From Sphaerosporella brunnea (Eukaryota > Ascomycota > Pezizomycetes > Pezizales > Pyronemataceae): a stretch of 64,000 bases of DNA. A program made the translations under genes and the position numbers. Where the stretch lies: contig VXIS01000034.1 in NCBI GenBank assembly GCA_008704415.1, positions 124,001 to 188,000 on the forward strand, in the 5' to 3' direction. The notes beneath the pieces were generated by a model, which saw only the letters and a program-made list of their open reading frames with translations, ran no database searches and had not been told where the DNA came from. Positions 11,376 to 22,769 of this stretch are shown here, piece after piece (position 1 is the first letter of the stretch; each line of letters begins with the position of its first letter).

Positions 11376-12011
11376 GGTGTTTTAAACGAGCGTATATAGC
11401 TAAGATGAGCAACACACTTCAAAGAAAGTGATGGGGGATATGAGACAAGGTAAATGGGGGAGAGGAGATGTCGGGAAAGAGAATGAAGGTTGGGGGCGGA
11501 GAAGAGAGAAGGGAGAAGGGAGAAGGGCAAGAACGGGGGGATTTTAAAGGTGGGAGGAAGGGACCGGAAATTTGGGGATTGAGGGATTGAGGAGACAGAG
11601 GCAGCAAGCAGCAACAGCAAGTGCAGGCAGCAAAGCGCAAGCAGCGAAGAAGCTGCACACCGGATCGGGAGTGGCTGAACAGCGAGAGCAGAAGCACCCG
11701 GCAAGCAATCGCAATGGACGTATGCTCATGCACGCCGTGGGAGCCTGGACGGACTGACAACAGAAAGAACGCCCAGCAGCAGCAGTAGCAGGCGTCTGGC
11801 TGGCCATGGGTGGCCAGGCATTTTCTGTGCCCGGGGAAGTATCACGGAATTTGGAAAACACGAACTCGAAGCCGTAAAAGAAGAAAATGGTAAAGAAACA
11901 AACAAAGCTGTTCATTCCGCTGGCCACGCGAAGATATCATCGCAATTGGCAGAGATGGAATGACCGCCTTCACGAGGCTTGGATAAAGAGGATAAAACAT
12001 GCATATGGCAC
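11376..12011. other. upstream region of the mucin-like gene
   Basis: This lies between the start of the secreted repeat protein and the stop of the ATS1-like gene, both on the minus strand. It contains a purine-rich stretch (about 11458-11540, GGGAGAAGG repeats). Read in the gene's direction this is a CT-rich promoter tract, common before well-expressed filamentous-fungal genes. No gene is seen. Confidence 0.5.
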
Positions 12012-13124
12012 TCAGTCGTCCTCCGCCGCCGCCTCCCCCTCCACCCATACCCAACTGGTAGCACATCCAGCCCCGATGGCGGCCAGCCTCGAATTCGACT
12101 CTCGACCAGCTGCAGCCGCATCAACCGCAAAAACCTCCCCTCTGACATCCCCTCCATCCTGGCTTCTCGGCTTCCCACAATTGCCGTGCTCTCCCCAGCC
12201 CCAACAGACCAGCTGCCCACCCGCAACAGCAAGCGCATGCTCGCTCCCCACTGCCAAATCGTGCACGCTCTCCAGCCCAGCAGGCGGGAGCTGTCCCCTA
12301 TCGTCCCTGCCCCACGCGACCAGCGAGCCGTCCGCCATCAACACGAGCACACTCCCCCAAGCTGCCCCAACCCGTTTGTAGCCCCTCAGCTCTCCCGCCT
12401 TGGGCGTCTGTTCCAGCAAGCCAAATCTGCCATTCACGCCTAGCATGCAATGTCTCTCGCCTGTGTGATCCACAACGAAACTGAACTCTCTCCCGCACAC
12501 CGCCCTTGCAACCGGAAAATCAATTTGGATCCTTCTCGGCGTGGTCAGCATCTTTTCAGCCGGAGAGAGGACCCCAAGCTGTCCCTTCCGCGCTGTGCCC
12601 CACCCCCAGACCTCCCCGCTGGAAAGTACAACAAGCGTGTGTGCCATGCCACTCGCAATCTGAACAATCTTCTCTGTGGTGAATTTAGAAATCGCCTGCA
12701 AGTCCGTTATCGTTGTGCTTTGCGCGCCCAAGCCGAGCTCTCCCTTGCCGCCAAAGCCGCACACGTAAATTTTCCCAGTCGTGGAAACGAGAACGCTGAA
12801 CTCCCATCCGGCGGAGACGAGCTCCCACGTTCCGCCATCCTCGGGTGGAGGGGCAGGAACTTCATGGAAAGTGTCAAACTTGTGTGCAGTGGCAGGAGAA
12901 ATGCCGCACTGGCCATAATTATTCAAGCCAGTTGCAAAGAGACGGCCGCACGGGAACAGAACAAGCGTGTGATTTCCGCCGGCCACGATGCACTTCGGCG
13001 GTGAGTTTGCAGGAAAGTCTGTCGGAACTACGCATCGAGTGGGAATATGCGTGTCTTCTTCGTGACCCAGCCCAAGCTGTCCGTTTCCATTCGATCCGAA
13101 CGACTTGAGAACTCCTTTCATCAT
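12012..13124 (-). CDS. ATS1: RCC1-repeat protein, Ats1/Kti13-like
   Basis: A single exon of 370 residues with true ATG at 13124. RCC1-type repeats fill the whole protein: SFGSNGNGQLGLG at the N-terminus, ATGLNNYGQCG, VCGFGGKGELGLG, GWGTARKGQLG, AWGRDDRGQL and CWGWGEHGNCG. Length and whole-chain RCC1 fold match fungal Ats1/Kti13 (yeast about 333 residues) rather than the larger nuclear exchange factor RCC1/Prp20. Family role: Kti13 partners Kti11/Dph3 in Elongator-dependent tRNA wobble-uridine modification and diphthamide synthesis. It is divergently arranged with RPS16, the ATGs being 284 bp apart. The assignment to ATS1 rests on length and architecture; another RCC1-family member is possible. 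Confidence 0.75.
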   Translation of the reverse strand: MMKGVLKSFGSNGNGQLGLGHEEDTHIPTRCVVPTDFPANSPPKCIVAGGNHTLVLFPCGRLFATGLNNYGQCGISPATAHKFDTFHEVPAPPPEDGGTWELVSAGWEFSVLVSTTGKIYVCGFGGKGELGLGAQSTTITDLQAISKFTTEKIVQIASGMAHTLVVLSSGEVWGWGTARKGQLGVLSPAEKMLTTPRRIQIDFPVARAVCGREFSFVVDHTGERHCMLGVNGRFGLLEQTPKAGELRGYKRVGAAWGSVLVLMADGSLVAWGRDDRGQLPPAGLESVHDLAVGSEHALAVAGGQLVCWGWGEHGNCGKPRSQDGGDVRGEVFAVDAAAAGRESNSRLAAIGAGCATSWVWVEGEAAAEDD

Positions 13125-13408
13125 GATATCGATGTGTCGTCTCGTTAACGTTCCTCCTGGCTGTGGAGTTCCAGCGAGTTGTGCGCCGGGTAACCGATGG
13201 TGTGAAGTCGGGGGGCTTGAACCCTAGTCGCAGTCCTTGCGGCTCGAGTGGAAAAGGCCACACACAGCACCGCCCGCACCGTGAGAGTCTGGCAATCACG
13301 AGAAATCTTTACGACCAACAACGAACGACGCCAAACGCCGACCGAACGACCGACGACACCCACACTCTCCCTTTTCCGACGACCCGAATTACGCGAGAGA
13401 CTACAAAC
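13125..13408. promoter_or_regulatory. shared divergent promoter, ATS1-like / RPS16
   Basis: 284 bp separate the two start codons, so the core promoters and 5' leaders of both genes must lie here. No specific factor site could be assigned with confidence. Confidence 0.55.
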
Positions 13409-14067
13409 ATGGCCGGCGCTCCCGTTCAATCCGTCCAGTGCTTCGGCAAGAAGAAGACTGGTATGTTCGCGCATTCCGGTGTTGAGGTGGAGAAGGTGGA
13501 ATCGAAAAAGAGGGTTTTCGAGGAGGAATTATGAGGATGAAGGAATCGGGAAGGAGGAGATTTGGGCATGGGGAACGCGGAGTTGACGAGGATTGCTTTT
13601 TTCTCTAGCTACCGCGGTCGCCCACTGCAAGGCCGGAAAGGGCCTCATCAAGGTCAACGGACAGCCTCTGCACCTTGTCAAGCCCGAGATCCTGCGTTTC
13701 AAGGTTTACGAGCCTCTCTTGATCGTCGGACTTGAGCAGTTCGCCAACGTCGACATCCGCGTGCGTGTCACCGGAGGAGGTCATACCTCGCAGGTGTACG
13801 CGATCCGTCAGGCTATCGCCAAGAGCATCGTCGCCTACTTCCAGAAGTTCGTCGACGAGCACTCCAAGAACCACATCAAGCAGCTCCTCGTCCAGTACGA
13901 CCGCACCCTGCTTGTTGCCGACAACCGCCGGTGCGAGCCCAAGAAGTTCGGTGGTCCCGGTGCGCGTGCGAGGTACCAGAGTACGTATCCCACATCAACC
14001 TCCTACTTCGAACACAATACGAACAAGAAACTGACAGAATTCCTTTACTTCAGAGTCTTACCGTTAA
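13409..14067 (+). CDS. RPS16: 40S ribosomal protein S16 (uS9)
   Basis: Three exons: 13409-13460, 13609-13980 and a 14-nt last exon 14054-14067. They encode 145 residues (yeast 143). The introns carry GTATGT and GTACGT donors. The N-terminus has [16 protein letters not shown], the core has [20 protein letters not shown], and the C-terminus is [14 protein letters not shown], with the final Lys codon split by intron 2. uS9 sits in the head of the small subunit and its C-terminal Arg reaches the P-site tRNA; that terminal SYR is encoded by the tiny last exon. Confidence 0.97.
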
Positions 14068-15500
14068 TCGGTTTTTTCTTACTGGTTATGAGTGGCTGGG
14101 GTTGAGTGATAGCCGGTGAGGCTAAAAGGTCGTTGCGTTTTTCTTCGCGCGCTGCTATTTAACCTTAATCAATCAATCTCCCTCTACCCCTCAAAAACGG
14201 TTATTGTTGTCGGCTGCTTCTTTTGCCTTTCCATCTACATCAAAAGCGTCGGTGGTTATCGGTGACTGGGGGGCGTATATGGGTTGTACCATTTGCGCCG
14301 GGGCAATGGCACAATAAAAAAAATGAGCGTTTGTTCCTCGTACAATCTTGTGGGCTGTTTTCTTCTATCTTTTTCTTCTCTTTGCGTTCTCTGGGTTTGG
14401 CTTTGGGCGTTAGATTAAATCACTGCAATGGCAATTACGGTGGTTTAGAGTTGGGTCATAACGTTTGAGGTTTCCCAGGGGACGAGGCGCTCGTGATGTC
14501 CAATTTCAAACTCTGCTTTGGCAGTTGCATATGTAGCAGCCTGCCTTACCTAGCTCTCCGATGATCTGCAGCTAGGAATTATTAGGTGATCGTCATAAGG
14601 CTCCACGCCACTGCAGCTTGAAATTTGCGGGGTTCTGATCACCAGAAGTCCGCTCTCGTACCAATTCGCACGAACGATGTCAAGAAACCAGTATCTGCAG
14701 AACAGAAAGGAGTGCAATTCGATTCTATGTACCAATCTACCTAGCTGGAACACTCTGCCATTTCCAATGCCTCTCGCCGTGAGCTGCCCTCCGTTAATCA
14801 CCACAAATTAAAGGAACAAATTGCTTTTGCCGCTACTATCATCCGTTAGTTCACCTCACTTGCCAAACGCTAGACGCCAGACACCAAGAACCAGACCAAA
14901 ACATCACCAAGGAACCTGTAAAAAAAAAAAAAAGGCAAAAAAAAAAATTCAAAAACCCCCAAAGAGACAGAAGTCGACGGATACAAATTCTCCAGTAGAT
15001 CTCAGAAAGCTCAGGAAACGAAGAAAAAGCAGGTAGCAGGTACAATTTCTTTAGTAGTTGAGGGTATCGGCTCTAAAGCAAAGACAGAACGAACTTCATA
15101 CACCTCGTGTATGAGAAGTTTCCAGGGGTATCGTATCTGAAATGAAGAAACCAGACCGAACACCGAACGCCTCTTGTAAACTGTTGAAGAATTGGAAAAG
15201 GGAACAGAAAAAGTAAAAGCTGCGCTCCGTCAGTCAATTGCATCACATTATTACCCGTCAAATCTTGCCGGAATGAGTACTCACAGCAAGCTCTACTGCC
15301 CTCCTCATTAGTAGTAGCTTTTCGGTAAGTGCGCATGTAGTAGCCAACTTTGTTCTGTCCTCCTCGTCAGACCCCAAACAAAGCAAGATGTATGGCACGG
15401 GAGATTGGAATAACCGCACCAACAGGCATTCTTGAGGATTGTGCTATTCTGAATCAAAAAGAGAGAATGGGAAAGCACCGAAAAACGCCGAAACGCCAGC
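14068..15500. other. intergenic, no gene seen
   Basis: This holds the RPS16 3' UTR and 1.4 kb without a convincing gene. A-rich runs occur around 14919-14948. Small open frames on both strands lack any recognisable protein. Confidence 0.5.
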
Positions 15501-16523
15501 TTATCCAAAGATGATTTTAACATGATTCTCTTCGTCTTCATTTTCATCCTCGTCGTCGCTTCCGTTGGAAGAGTCATCCTCATCATCGCTGTTGTCAGAG
15601 TCATCCTCATCATCGCTGTTGTCGGAGTCGGAGTCGGAGTCGGATTCGAGTTCGAAACTAGAGTCGGAATCATGGCCTTCGTCGTCGGAATACGAGAAAA
15701 AAATCATGTCAGCGCCGTCATCGTTGTCCGCTTCGTCGTCGGAATACGAGAAAACAATCATGTCAGCGTCGTCATCGTTGTCCGCTTCGTCGTAGTCGCT
15801 GCTCTCGTCGTCAATCTCCTTGTTCTGGCCATCTCCTTCAATGTGTCCGAAGGCTCCTCGATCGTCGCCGTCGCCGGGACATCTTTCACACTTCACCACA
15901 CCGCCAGGGCTCCAGTTCCTCCACAAACGGACGTTTTTGCCGTCAACTCCGCCTCGAATGGCTTGACGCCATTCGTTGATGGCGCCGTAGTCCCAGCAGT
16001 GAAGCGCGTTGGGCTCATAATCGGAGATTATGATAGCCTGAATAGAGCAAGACGCCACCGGAGAGAACTCTTTGCAACGTGGCACAGGGGTATGAGTCGG
16101 CGGGGTTGCCGGGAGAAGGGTTGGGATTTCGATCATGTCGATTTCGAATGTTGTGATGGGATGAGGGGTAGGATGCTGCGGACTCGCGGCGGATGGAATC
16201 TTCAGGTCATCCAGCGCCATGCGCGCGATCTCGAGGCCTATCAAGGCATTGTCGATTATCTGAAACGAGTGAGACATGGTGGAGTAGATGTGTCGAGCGA
16301 GGAAAAGGATGTGCTCGAGGTTGTCGCCGTTGTCAGGCGTACGAATTACGGCGCAAGGCGTCGTCGGGTAGGTGGCGGGGGAGCTATGTGAAGTCGTGTG
16401 GAGCGAGTCGATCGTGGGTGCGTGATGATAGGTTTGTCTTGCGAGGTTCGAGTCGTCGGAAGCGGAGATTTTCAGGGGTTCGGAAAGCCCTCTTCGATAG
16501 GATTGAAAATGTGGAGTTTGCAT
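15501..16523 (-). CDS. hypothetical protein with acidic Ser/Asp/Glu tail
   Basis: Single-exon frame of 340 residues from the ATG at 16523; an in-frame ATG at 16277 would give a shorter form. I do not recognise the N-terminal two-thirds. It contains HCWDYGAINEWRQAIRGG, LWRNWSPGGVVKCERC and a CxxC pair. The C-terminal 110 residues are extremely acidic. An 18-19-residue unit occurs twice (SDDEADNDDDADMIVFSY and a near-copy with GADMIFFSY), followed by SDSDSDNSDDEDD-type repeats and a short final KIIFG. Acidic low-complexity tails are common in nucleolar and histone-binding proteins, but no function is claimed. The unusual composition leaves some chance the frame is partly fortuitous. Confidence 0.5.
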   Translation of the reverse strand: MQTPHFQSYRRGLSEPLKISASDDSNLARQTYHHAPTIDSLHTTSHSSPATYPTTPCAVIRTPDNGDNLEHILFLARHIYSTMSHSFQIIDNALIGLEIARMALDDLKIPSAASPQHPTPHPITTFEIDMIEIPTLLPATPPTHTPVPRCKEFSPVASCSIQAIIISDYEPNALHCWDYGAINEWRQAIRGGVDGKNVRLWRNWSPGGVVKCERCPGDGDDRGAFGHIEGDGQNKEIDDESSDYDEADNDDDADMIVFSYSDDEADNDDGADMIFFSYSDDEGHDSDSSFELESDSDSDSDNSDDEDDSDNSDDEDDSSNGSDDEDENEDEENHVKIIFG

Positions 16524-17017
16524 GGCGTAGAGAATGCTCCCTTCTATGGAGTAACAAACGTTGATGATGATGATGATGATGACGCGCACGGGAACAAATG
16601 CAAATGCTGCCGTTCGTGTGATAAGCTAACTAACTATCTGCAGAGCCGCACTCAGCCAAGAGTGCCCATCGCTCTGCTCCGTTTCGTGCTGAAGATTTCA
16701 AAGCGTAGCGACCACCATAATTCTCTTCGCTTTCGCAACAAAAACGAGTGCTGCCTGTGAGTTTTCCTCGCTGTTCTTTGTGTTTGTTTGTTGTCGTGGG
16801 TCTTGCTTGTGCCAAGCCGCACAAATCCCCAACTTAGTTAGCCCTAAAATCTCGTCAATTTCGCAGTCCCACCGCCGCACAGCCCACACACCCGCAAACA
16901 CCAATTCAGAACACCACACGGTATCGACGAACGACAACCCCCGACCAGCGACCCCCCGACGACCCGCCGTGCGTACCGACTTGACCGTTCCACGACACCA
17001 GCAAAGTCGCCGCAACC

Positions 17018-18141
17018 ATGAAGTTGAACATTGTACGTAATTTTTCCTGGTTCCGCAGCTAGAAGGATTATGGGGTGCACGCGATGGTTGTGATGGGAAT
17101 GTATGCTACGCGAGAGCTTGGACTAACGATTGTTTGATGTAGGCGTAAGTTTTTCGATCTACTGCCTGCATTCTGTTCGTCGCGTGGATTGAGCCGTAAA
17201 GATTGGAGATAAATGAGGACGCGAGATGTTGGAGGAGAGGGATCGTGTTGGAATCTCGCTGCAACGAAGTGGCGATGCACTTGGCGGAAAGGATGAATCG
17301 GCTGACAGTTTTTCTCGGATTTCCATAGCTACCCCGCCAACGGCTCCCAGAAGCTTGTGGAGATTGATGATGAGCGCCGCACCCGTGTGTTCCTCGACAA
17401 GCGCATGGGCCAGGAGGTTCCCGGTGACTCTGTCGGCGACGAGTTCAAGGGCTACGTCTTCAAGATCACTGGAGGAAACGACAAGCAGGGTTTCCCCATG
17501 AAGCAGGGTGTTCTGCTTCCCACTCGTGTCAAGCTCCTGCTCTCCAAGGGACACTCTTGCTACCGCCCCCGCCGCACTGGTGAGCGCAAGCGCAAGTCCG
17601 TCCGTGGATGCATCGTCGGCTCCGACTTGGCTGTTCTCTCCCTCGTCATCATCAAGCAGGGCGAGAACGACATTCCCGGTCTGACCGACGTCACCCACCC
17701 TAAGCGCCTCGGTCCTAAGCGTGCTACCAAGATCCGCCGGTTCTTCGGTCTCACCAAGGACGATGATGTATGTTTTCTACATTTTGCGATATGATGCGGG
17801 AAGAAGTGGTTAACAGTTGTACAGGTTCGCAAGTTCGTCATCCGCCGCGAGGTCGTCCCCAAGGCTGAGGGCAAGAAGCCTTACACCAAGGCCCCCAAGA
17901 TCCAGAGACTGGTCACCCCCCAGCGTCTGCAGCACAAGCGCCACAGAATCGCTCTCAAGCGAAGAAGAGCTGAGGCTGCCAAGGACGCTGCCGTAAGTTC
18001 ATTTGACTCCTCTATATTAAACTCCACTAACGTCATGTTTAGAACGACTACGCTCAGCTCCTTGCCAAGCGTGTTGCTGAGGAGAAGGCCAAGCGCACTG
18101 AGGTTAAGAAGCGCCGTGCTTCTTCCATGCGGAAGGAGTAA
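17018..18141 (+). CDS. RPS6: 40S ribosomal protein S6 (eS6), with a 2-nt micro-exon
   Basis: Exons: 17018-17032 (15 nt), 17143-17144 (2 nt), 17329-17767, 17825-17992 and 18043-18141, giving 240 residues (yeast 236). The protein starts [18 protein letters not shown], and the third exon begins in the phase that needs two extra bases. The only fit I find is GC at 17143-17144, flanked by TAG before and GTAAGT after. A GACTAAC branch site lies 13-19 nt upstream of that TAG, and the next intron ends CTGACAG...CCATAG. Core motifs include [15 protein letters not shown] and [22 protein letters not shown]. The C-terminus ends [11 protein letters not shown] and keeps the RRASS phosphorylation motif. eS6 is a small-subunit component and TOR/S6-kinase-pathway target. 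The first introns are long (110 and 184 nt), as usual at ribosomal protein gene 5' ends. Confidence 0.95.
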
Positions 18142-18707
18142 GATGCGGGCGGGCGTGGGCGGTCGTTGGCGTGATACATACTAAGTAGTGCACGAAATCG
18201 AATTCGAAGAGATCACCTATCGATAGTTCCTGTGAAACCTTGAAAAACAAGACCCTTATCCCCCAAAGCCATAAGAACATGTGTGCCGCAACCGATCCAG
18301 ATCGGTATGTATTTCCTAACCGGTACACAATGGTCCTTACCCCACCATCCCATCTCGCTATAGCCCAAAGCTTTCCTCTCAGAATTTCCCCTGTCAAACG
18401 TAACCCACCAGAAAGATAGGCGGGTAAACGTCTCAATCATGCAATATCACCCGGACTACACCATCTGGTATCGAGTGATAATCCATGCTCCAATCAGTCC
18501 TTGCAGCGTGAAGCAGAGAGGCCATTATTGAGGTTTGTGGAACAATGAGTTCTTCCCTGCACCAGGAGCTGAAAAGACGTTTCTGGGATCCTTTTCTGTA
18601 GGTTTCTAGATCTCATCACGTGAACTGAAAAATCCCGAGAAACAGTATCTGCCCCCCTCCGTCCCCATTCATATCTACAAATCCCACAAAACCTCTCCAG
18701 CACACAT
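18142..18707. other. convergent 3' intergenic region
   Basis: This lies between the stops of RPS6 (+) and the Dal5-type permease (-). No gene seen. Confidence 0.55.
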
Positions 18708-20558
18708 CTAATGCGCAAACCTAAAATCCAGCCTCTTATTCCCCTTATCCTCGGTAGTCTTAAGATAAATCTCCTTCTCCTCCAAACTCATAGCATTCCA
18801 AATCCTATCTCTGCGCTTATTCTTCCACATATAATAAAGCTTCGCCAAAATAAACAGCGCAATATTCATGCACGCGACACCGATAAGCACTCGGTTTCCG
18901 CGTCTATAAAGTGGGGCGTCATCGGAGCGGTAGATCTACTCCTGATTAGTTTCCTGATACCTAGCTGGTAGAGGGGATGGAGGATTACATTGCTGGAAAT
19001 GATGGAACCCGTCTGCACGGTCATGTTGTAAACTGCGCTACCGACCGTCCTCGTCCTCACGCTCCCGGCATTCCGACTCGTCAAGCTGACCAGAATTGCG
19101 TGAACATAGACCTGACCCACCACAAAAATACATGCCGCGTATCGTCCCCACTTCGGCGCGTCTGCAGGGAGAACAGCCAGCACGACAATAGGAATAAGCA
19201 CCCAGATCTGCCCGGCAACTCCCAACAACAGTCTCTGATTGATCCTCTCGCTCAACCACGTAATAGACAACAAAATGATAATAAACAACGCCTGCGCGGG
19301 TACGGTGAGGAGGTTTGTGGTGAGGGTGCTGAAGCCCATAGATCGCAATACGAGGGTGAGGTAAGAACTCATTGGCCCTGATGGGATCGTCCATGTCAAC
19401 CCGATGATGTAGATTGGCCACATGTCATAGTCTTTGAGACTGCTCCAAAGAAGGGCGGGGGTTACAGCCTGCCGGTTGTGCATGTCGCCTTTGCTGGGGT
19501 CGTCGCGTAAGACCCGATTGACCATGATTATTTCCTCTCGCTCGCTGAACCAGCCATCGGGGCCGCGCAGACCGCCTTTGGTTTGGGTAGGGGAGGGCGG
19601 CATGTAGAACCAGGAGAGAATACCGATTAACGCGGTAAATGAGCCTTCCTGCGGAAGTGTTAGATGCAATATTAGGAAATGGACTGAATGGGTAGTTACC
19701 AACGCAAACAGCCAGCGCCATCCTTCCATGCCGTGCACTCCACGAAGTCGCAGAATCCCAAAGGCTAAGAATGCGGCAATGATCTGTGTGCCCATGTAGG
19801 CAGTCCAGAACCATGACAGCCGAGAAGGTAGCTCTTTCGTTTTGTAGAAGTATGAGAGGTAGAGGATAACATCGGCAATAAATCTGTGAAAATAAATCGG
19901 GTCAGTAACAGCGCAATTTCCTACCATTAAAGCAGAAGGATTGTAAAGCGACTCACCCGCCCTCAATTAATCCAATCAATGTTCTGCAAATCATAAAGCT
20001 CGAATATCCATTGAGCTTTGACTGGCAACTAGCCACAATGCTCCAAGCACACATCTGGATAGGAATCCATCGATCCGGTCCCAATTTCTTGCTCACAAGC
20101 TGACTCGGTAGTTCTGCTAACAAAAAGCTGATATAAAACACCGTCTGTCCCCAATTGTACTGATCTGTGGTCAATCCGAGGTCGTCAAGCATGTTATCAC
20201 TCAACGCCTGCGAGATATTCCCCCGATCTAGTTGCAACGCAAAAAACATGAGACAACACCATGATGCGATCCGCCAGTCGATCTTGCGGACAATTGCTTT
20301 CTCCTCCTGCTCGCTCCAGGTTGCGGTCGGGTCGTACCGGTGCGCGCCTTCATAGCTGTCGATGGGTTTGTAGTAGTTTTTCAACGCGGTGTTGGTGGAA
20401 TTGCCGAATACGCCGCCTTCGTCCACGAGTGAGTATTCTGGGAGGGAGGAGGACGAGGAAGAATTTGGTCCATTGGTCACCCCCACCTCTGCCTCCTTGG
20501 CCGGGATGGAGAAGGTGCTCGAGGCGCTGGAGATGCCGTTCTTCTGTTCAGCGGCCAT
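18708..20558 (-). CDS. MFS permease, anion:cation symporter (Dal5/Tna1-type)
   Basis: Four exons on the minus strand: 20558-19957, 19883-19700, 19648-18989 and 18935-18708. They encode 557 residues. Introns are 51-73 nt with GTGAGT, GTAACT and GTAATC donors. The start is the ATG at 20558; the open frame extends upstream but only to a GTG. The N-terminal ~110 residues are Ser-rich and cytosolic. Family signs are EKAIVRKIDWRI, the LDRGNISQAL motif of the allantoate permease group, then WRWLFAL in the middle. The C-terminal SSN-IYRSDDAPLYRRGN block is reconstructed exactly across the last intron. Family role: uptake of organic anions such as allantoate, nicotinate or vitamins. The substrate is not predictable here. 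The gene appears intact. Confidence 0.88.
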
Positions 20559-21738
20559 CTGAGCGGCGAGAGCTGGAGGAGTGGTGGAAGATTTCGTTGG
20601 ATGACGATCGACCACCTTTTCAAGACCTTATATATCCTCTCCATTCCTATCTGCCTTTCCTAGGTCCACCCTAGATCCGCTCACCGGGACAGAACTTCGG
20701 CGGCCAGAAGGTGGATTCTCGCGTGCCTGTCTGCGCATCGGTTTCTCGAGACGAGGATGGCAGGAAGGATGAGGTGACGAGGGCACCATGTGGCGAAATG
20801 GAACCGATAGGAGATGTAGACATGCATATGTCGTTCTCATCAACGATGGTTAGCTGTTGGGGTCGGGAAAGATGCAAGATGTGCGTGTATGGCGGGATTG
20901 ACACCTGCAAGCACATCAGCCTGCTGAACCCAGTACTTTGGAATACCTTGCGACTTGCCGTAGAATACACGTTGTCATGCGAGATGCGATAAACCGATAA
21001 ACACACTTAGTATGCCTGCCTACAGGCTGGCAATTAAGTGCCGGTGGGGCCCGAGATGCGTGCCTGGAAACGAATCGGCCGCAGAGCTGCAGAGAGGACA
21101 TAAAACCCAAAGGCAGAAAAGGCGTTATCTCCCCAGATCGTACTGTGCCATCACCTCCACATGCGTCTCATCAGCCTCGCGAAACCGATATATATCTTCC
21201 CTGGCCTTCAGATACGCCATTCCGAGGGCGGTTTTCGAGGATCACCCCCACATCCACCAACCTGCCGAGGGTGGAGGAAACAAGCCGGACTCCTCTCGCA
21301 GACGCCCGAGCTCCACATCTCAAGGGGAGAGGTTGATTCTGGTCTTTAGTCGATGTCGTCTCCGCACTAATTGATCACGTCAAACAAGGCGTGAGTGACA
21401 GCAACGGCTCCAGATGCGATAAGATTAGATGGTGATGATCCCGTTTAGGCTATTTTTGGGTGCCGGTCTTTCGGGAAGCCGACGAAGGAAACTGTCGAGA
21501 CGAGAAGGATACCGGGCGGCTGAGGATGTGACTGCAGTGCCGCTTGCAACCTTGCCGTCCCCAACAGTCGGCCCAAGATGTAGATAGAATTGTTGCACAC
21601 AGGCGCAGAAAGGGAAAGTTTCGGCCCATTTACTCGCTGGGCTCACGGCGTCCGTGCCCACCGCCCATCACTACGTCACCATCACTCCAACGCTTTTTCC
21701 TCCCCCAAGTCAACGACCGCAAGTCACCTCGCCTCACC
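20559..21738. other. intergenic between divergent genes
   Basis: 1.2 kb between the permease (-) and the Tc1-type DNA-binding gene (+). Both promoters must lie here. The short open frames on either strand look fortuitous. Confidence 0.5.
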
Positions 21739-22200
21739 ATGCCCATCGACAAAGCGACTGGTAAACGCCGCGAAAGCACCATCGAAGAGCGCGTTGAAGT
21801 CATCGCCAAACGAGCCGCCGGCAAAACCTTCACCGAGATCGCTCAAGAAACCGGAGTATCCAGGGCGGAATCCCAGCGGATCTGGGCGAATTGGAAGTCT
21901 AAACAGAAGCTCTTCAATGAGAAGAGACCCGGACGTCCTCGCAAACTCACGGAGACGGAGAGACAGCAGCTGAAGAAGTTGGCTGAGGAAGATCCGGATG
22001 CTAGCATTGCGGAGCTTACGAGAAGGATGGGAGGCAAGGTTTCGAGGGTTACCGTTCAGAGGTATTTAAGGCAAATGGGATTGAAGACACGACGGAGGAA
22101 GAAACCGAAGATTAGGCGTGTCTGGATAAGGAGGAGAACAAAAGAGGGTGGATCCGTTATTGTTCCTAAGGGTTCTGGGTTGAAGTTTGAGGGCGTTTGA
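21739..22200 (+). CDS. solo Tc1/mariner-type transposase DNA-binding domain protein
   Basis: Single exon, 153 residues, ATG at 21739 in context CACCATGC. Residues 14-60 form a helix-turn-helix (EERVEVIAKRAAGKTFTEIA, then GVSRAESQRIW). Residues 64-70 carry the RPGRPRK linker. Residues 71-125 form a second HTH (ETERQQLKKLAEEDPDASIA, then VSRVTVQRYLRQMGLKTRRR). This bipartite HTH-GRPR-HTH plan is that of Tc1-like transposases and paired domains. The chain then ends after 25 basic residues, where a DDE catalytic domain would begin. The frame is clean with no stop or frameshift. It could be a domesticated DNA-binding protein or a recent truncation. No terminal inverted repeats were found around it. 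Confidence 0.75.
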   Translation: MPIDKATGKRRESTIEERVEVIAKRAAGKTFTEIAQETGVSRAESQRIWANWKSKQKLFNEKRPGRPRKLTETERQQLKKLAEEDPDASIAELTRRMGGKVSRVTVQRYLRQMGLKTRRRKKPKIRRVWIRRRTKEGGSVIVPKGSGLKFEGV

Positions 22201-22769
22201 TGGCATGAATCCTGCAGCTTTTCCTTTTTTTCCTTGGGCTATCTTGATTTGAGCCAAGTGTTCGTGATGCTTGGGGCTCGTCGAATCGATATTGCACGAA
22301 ATACGTAGGATCTACGTGCTAGAAGGAATCACAAGTGACAAGAAATGCGATACCATTTCTGCCATCGTTTGGGAGAACCGGCGAATCAAGCATGGCCAGA
22401 TGGATTGATAAGGGAACACACTTGCGCTTAGGGCGTTCTATCGAGTTGCTCTCTTTTGGGTTCTTTCCTTACAATCGGAGAATTCCTCCCTTTCAAGGTC
22501 CTATTGAGCTATTAGAATATCTAGAAACAAAGGCGATCCATTCTTTCTCCAGCTACAGACAAATTTTCTTAAGGTGTCTTCAAATTGTTGCTCGCAAGGG
22601 AGCAACTTTCCAAACTGACCACAAGCTACTTTTCGAGAGGAGAAGGCCACCCCGCATATCCTGCAGTTTCTGGGGGATACAAAGGTTGGGCAATCCACGA
22701 CAGAGGAGGATGACTCGTCATCATTGGCTGAAGAGGAATCAGGGGGGGAGGAGCGATTCGACCCTGGTA
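22201..22769. other. intergenic, no gene seen
   Basis: An open frame on the plus strand (22335-22844) ends in a hydrophobic segment, but its first half shows no protein-like pattern. I leave it uncalled. Confidence 0.45.

Noticed and set aside
15522..16391. 289-codon plus-strand ORF rich in Val/Ile
   Set aside because: It is the antisense of the Asp/Glu/Ser-rich gene at 15501-16523, and its composition is the mirror of GAT/GAC repeats. I preferred the minus strand, though that gene is itself only moderately sure.
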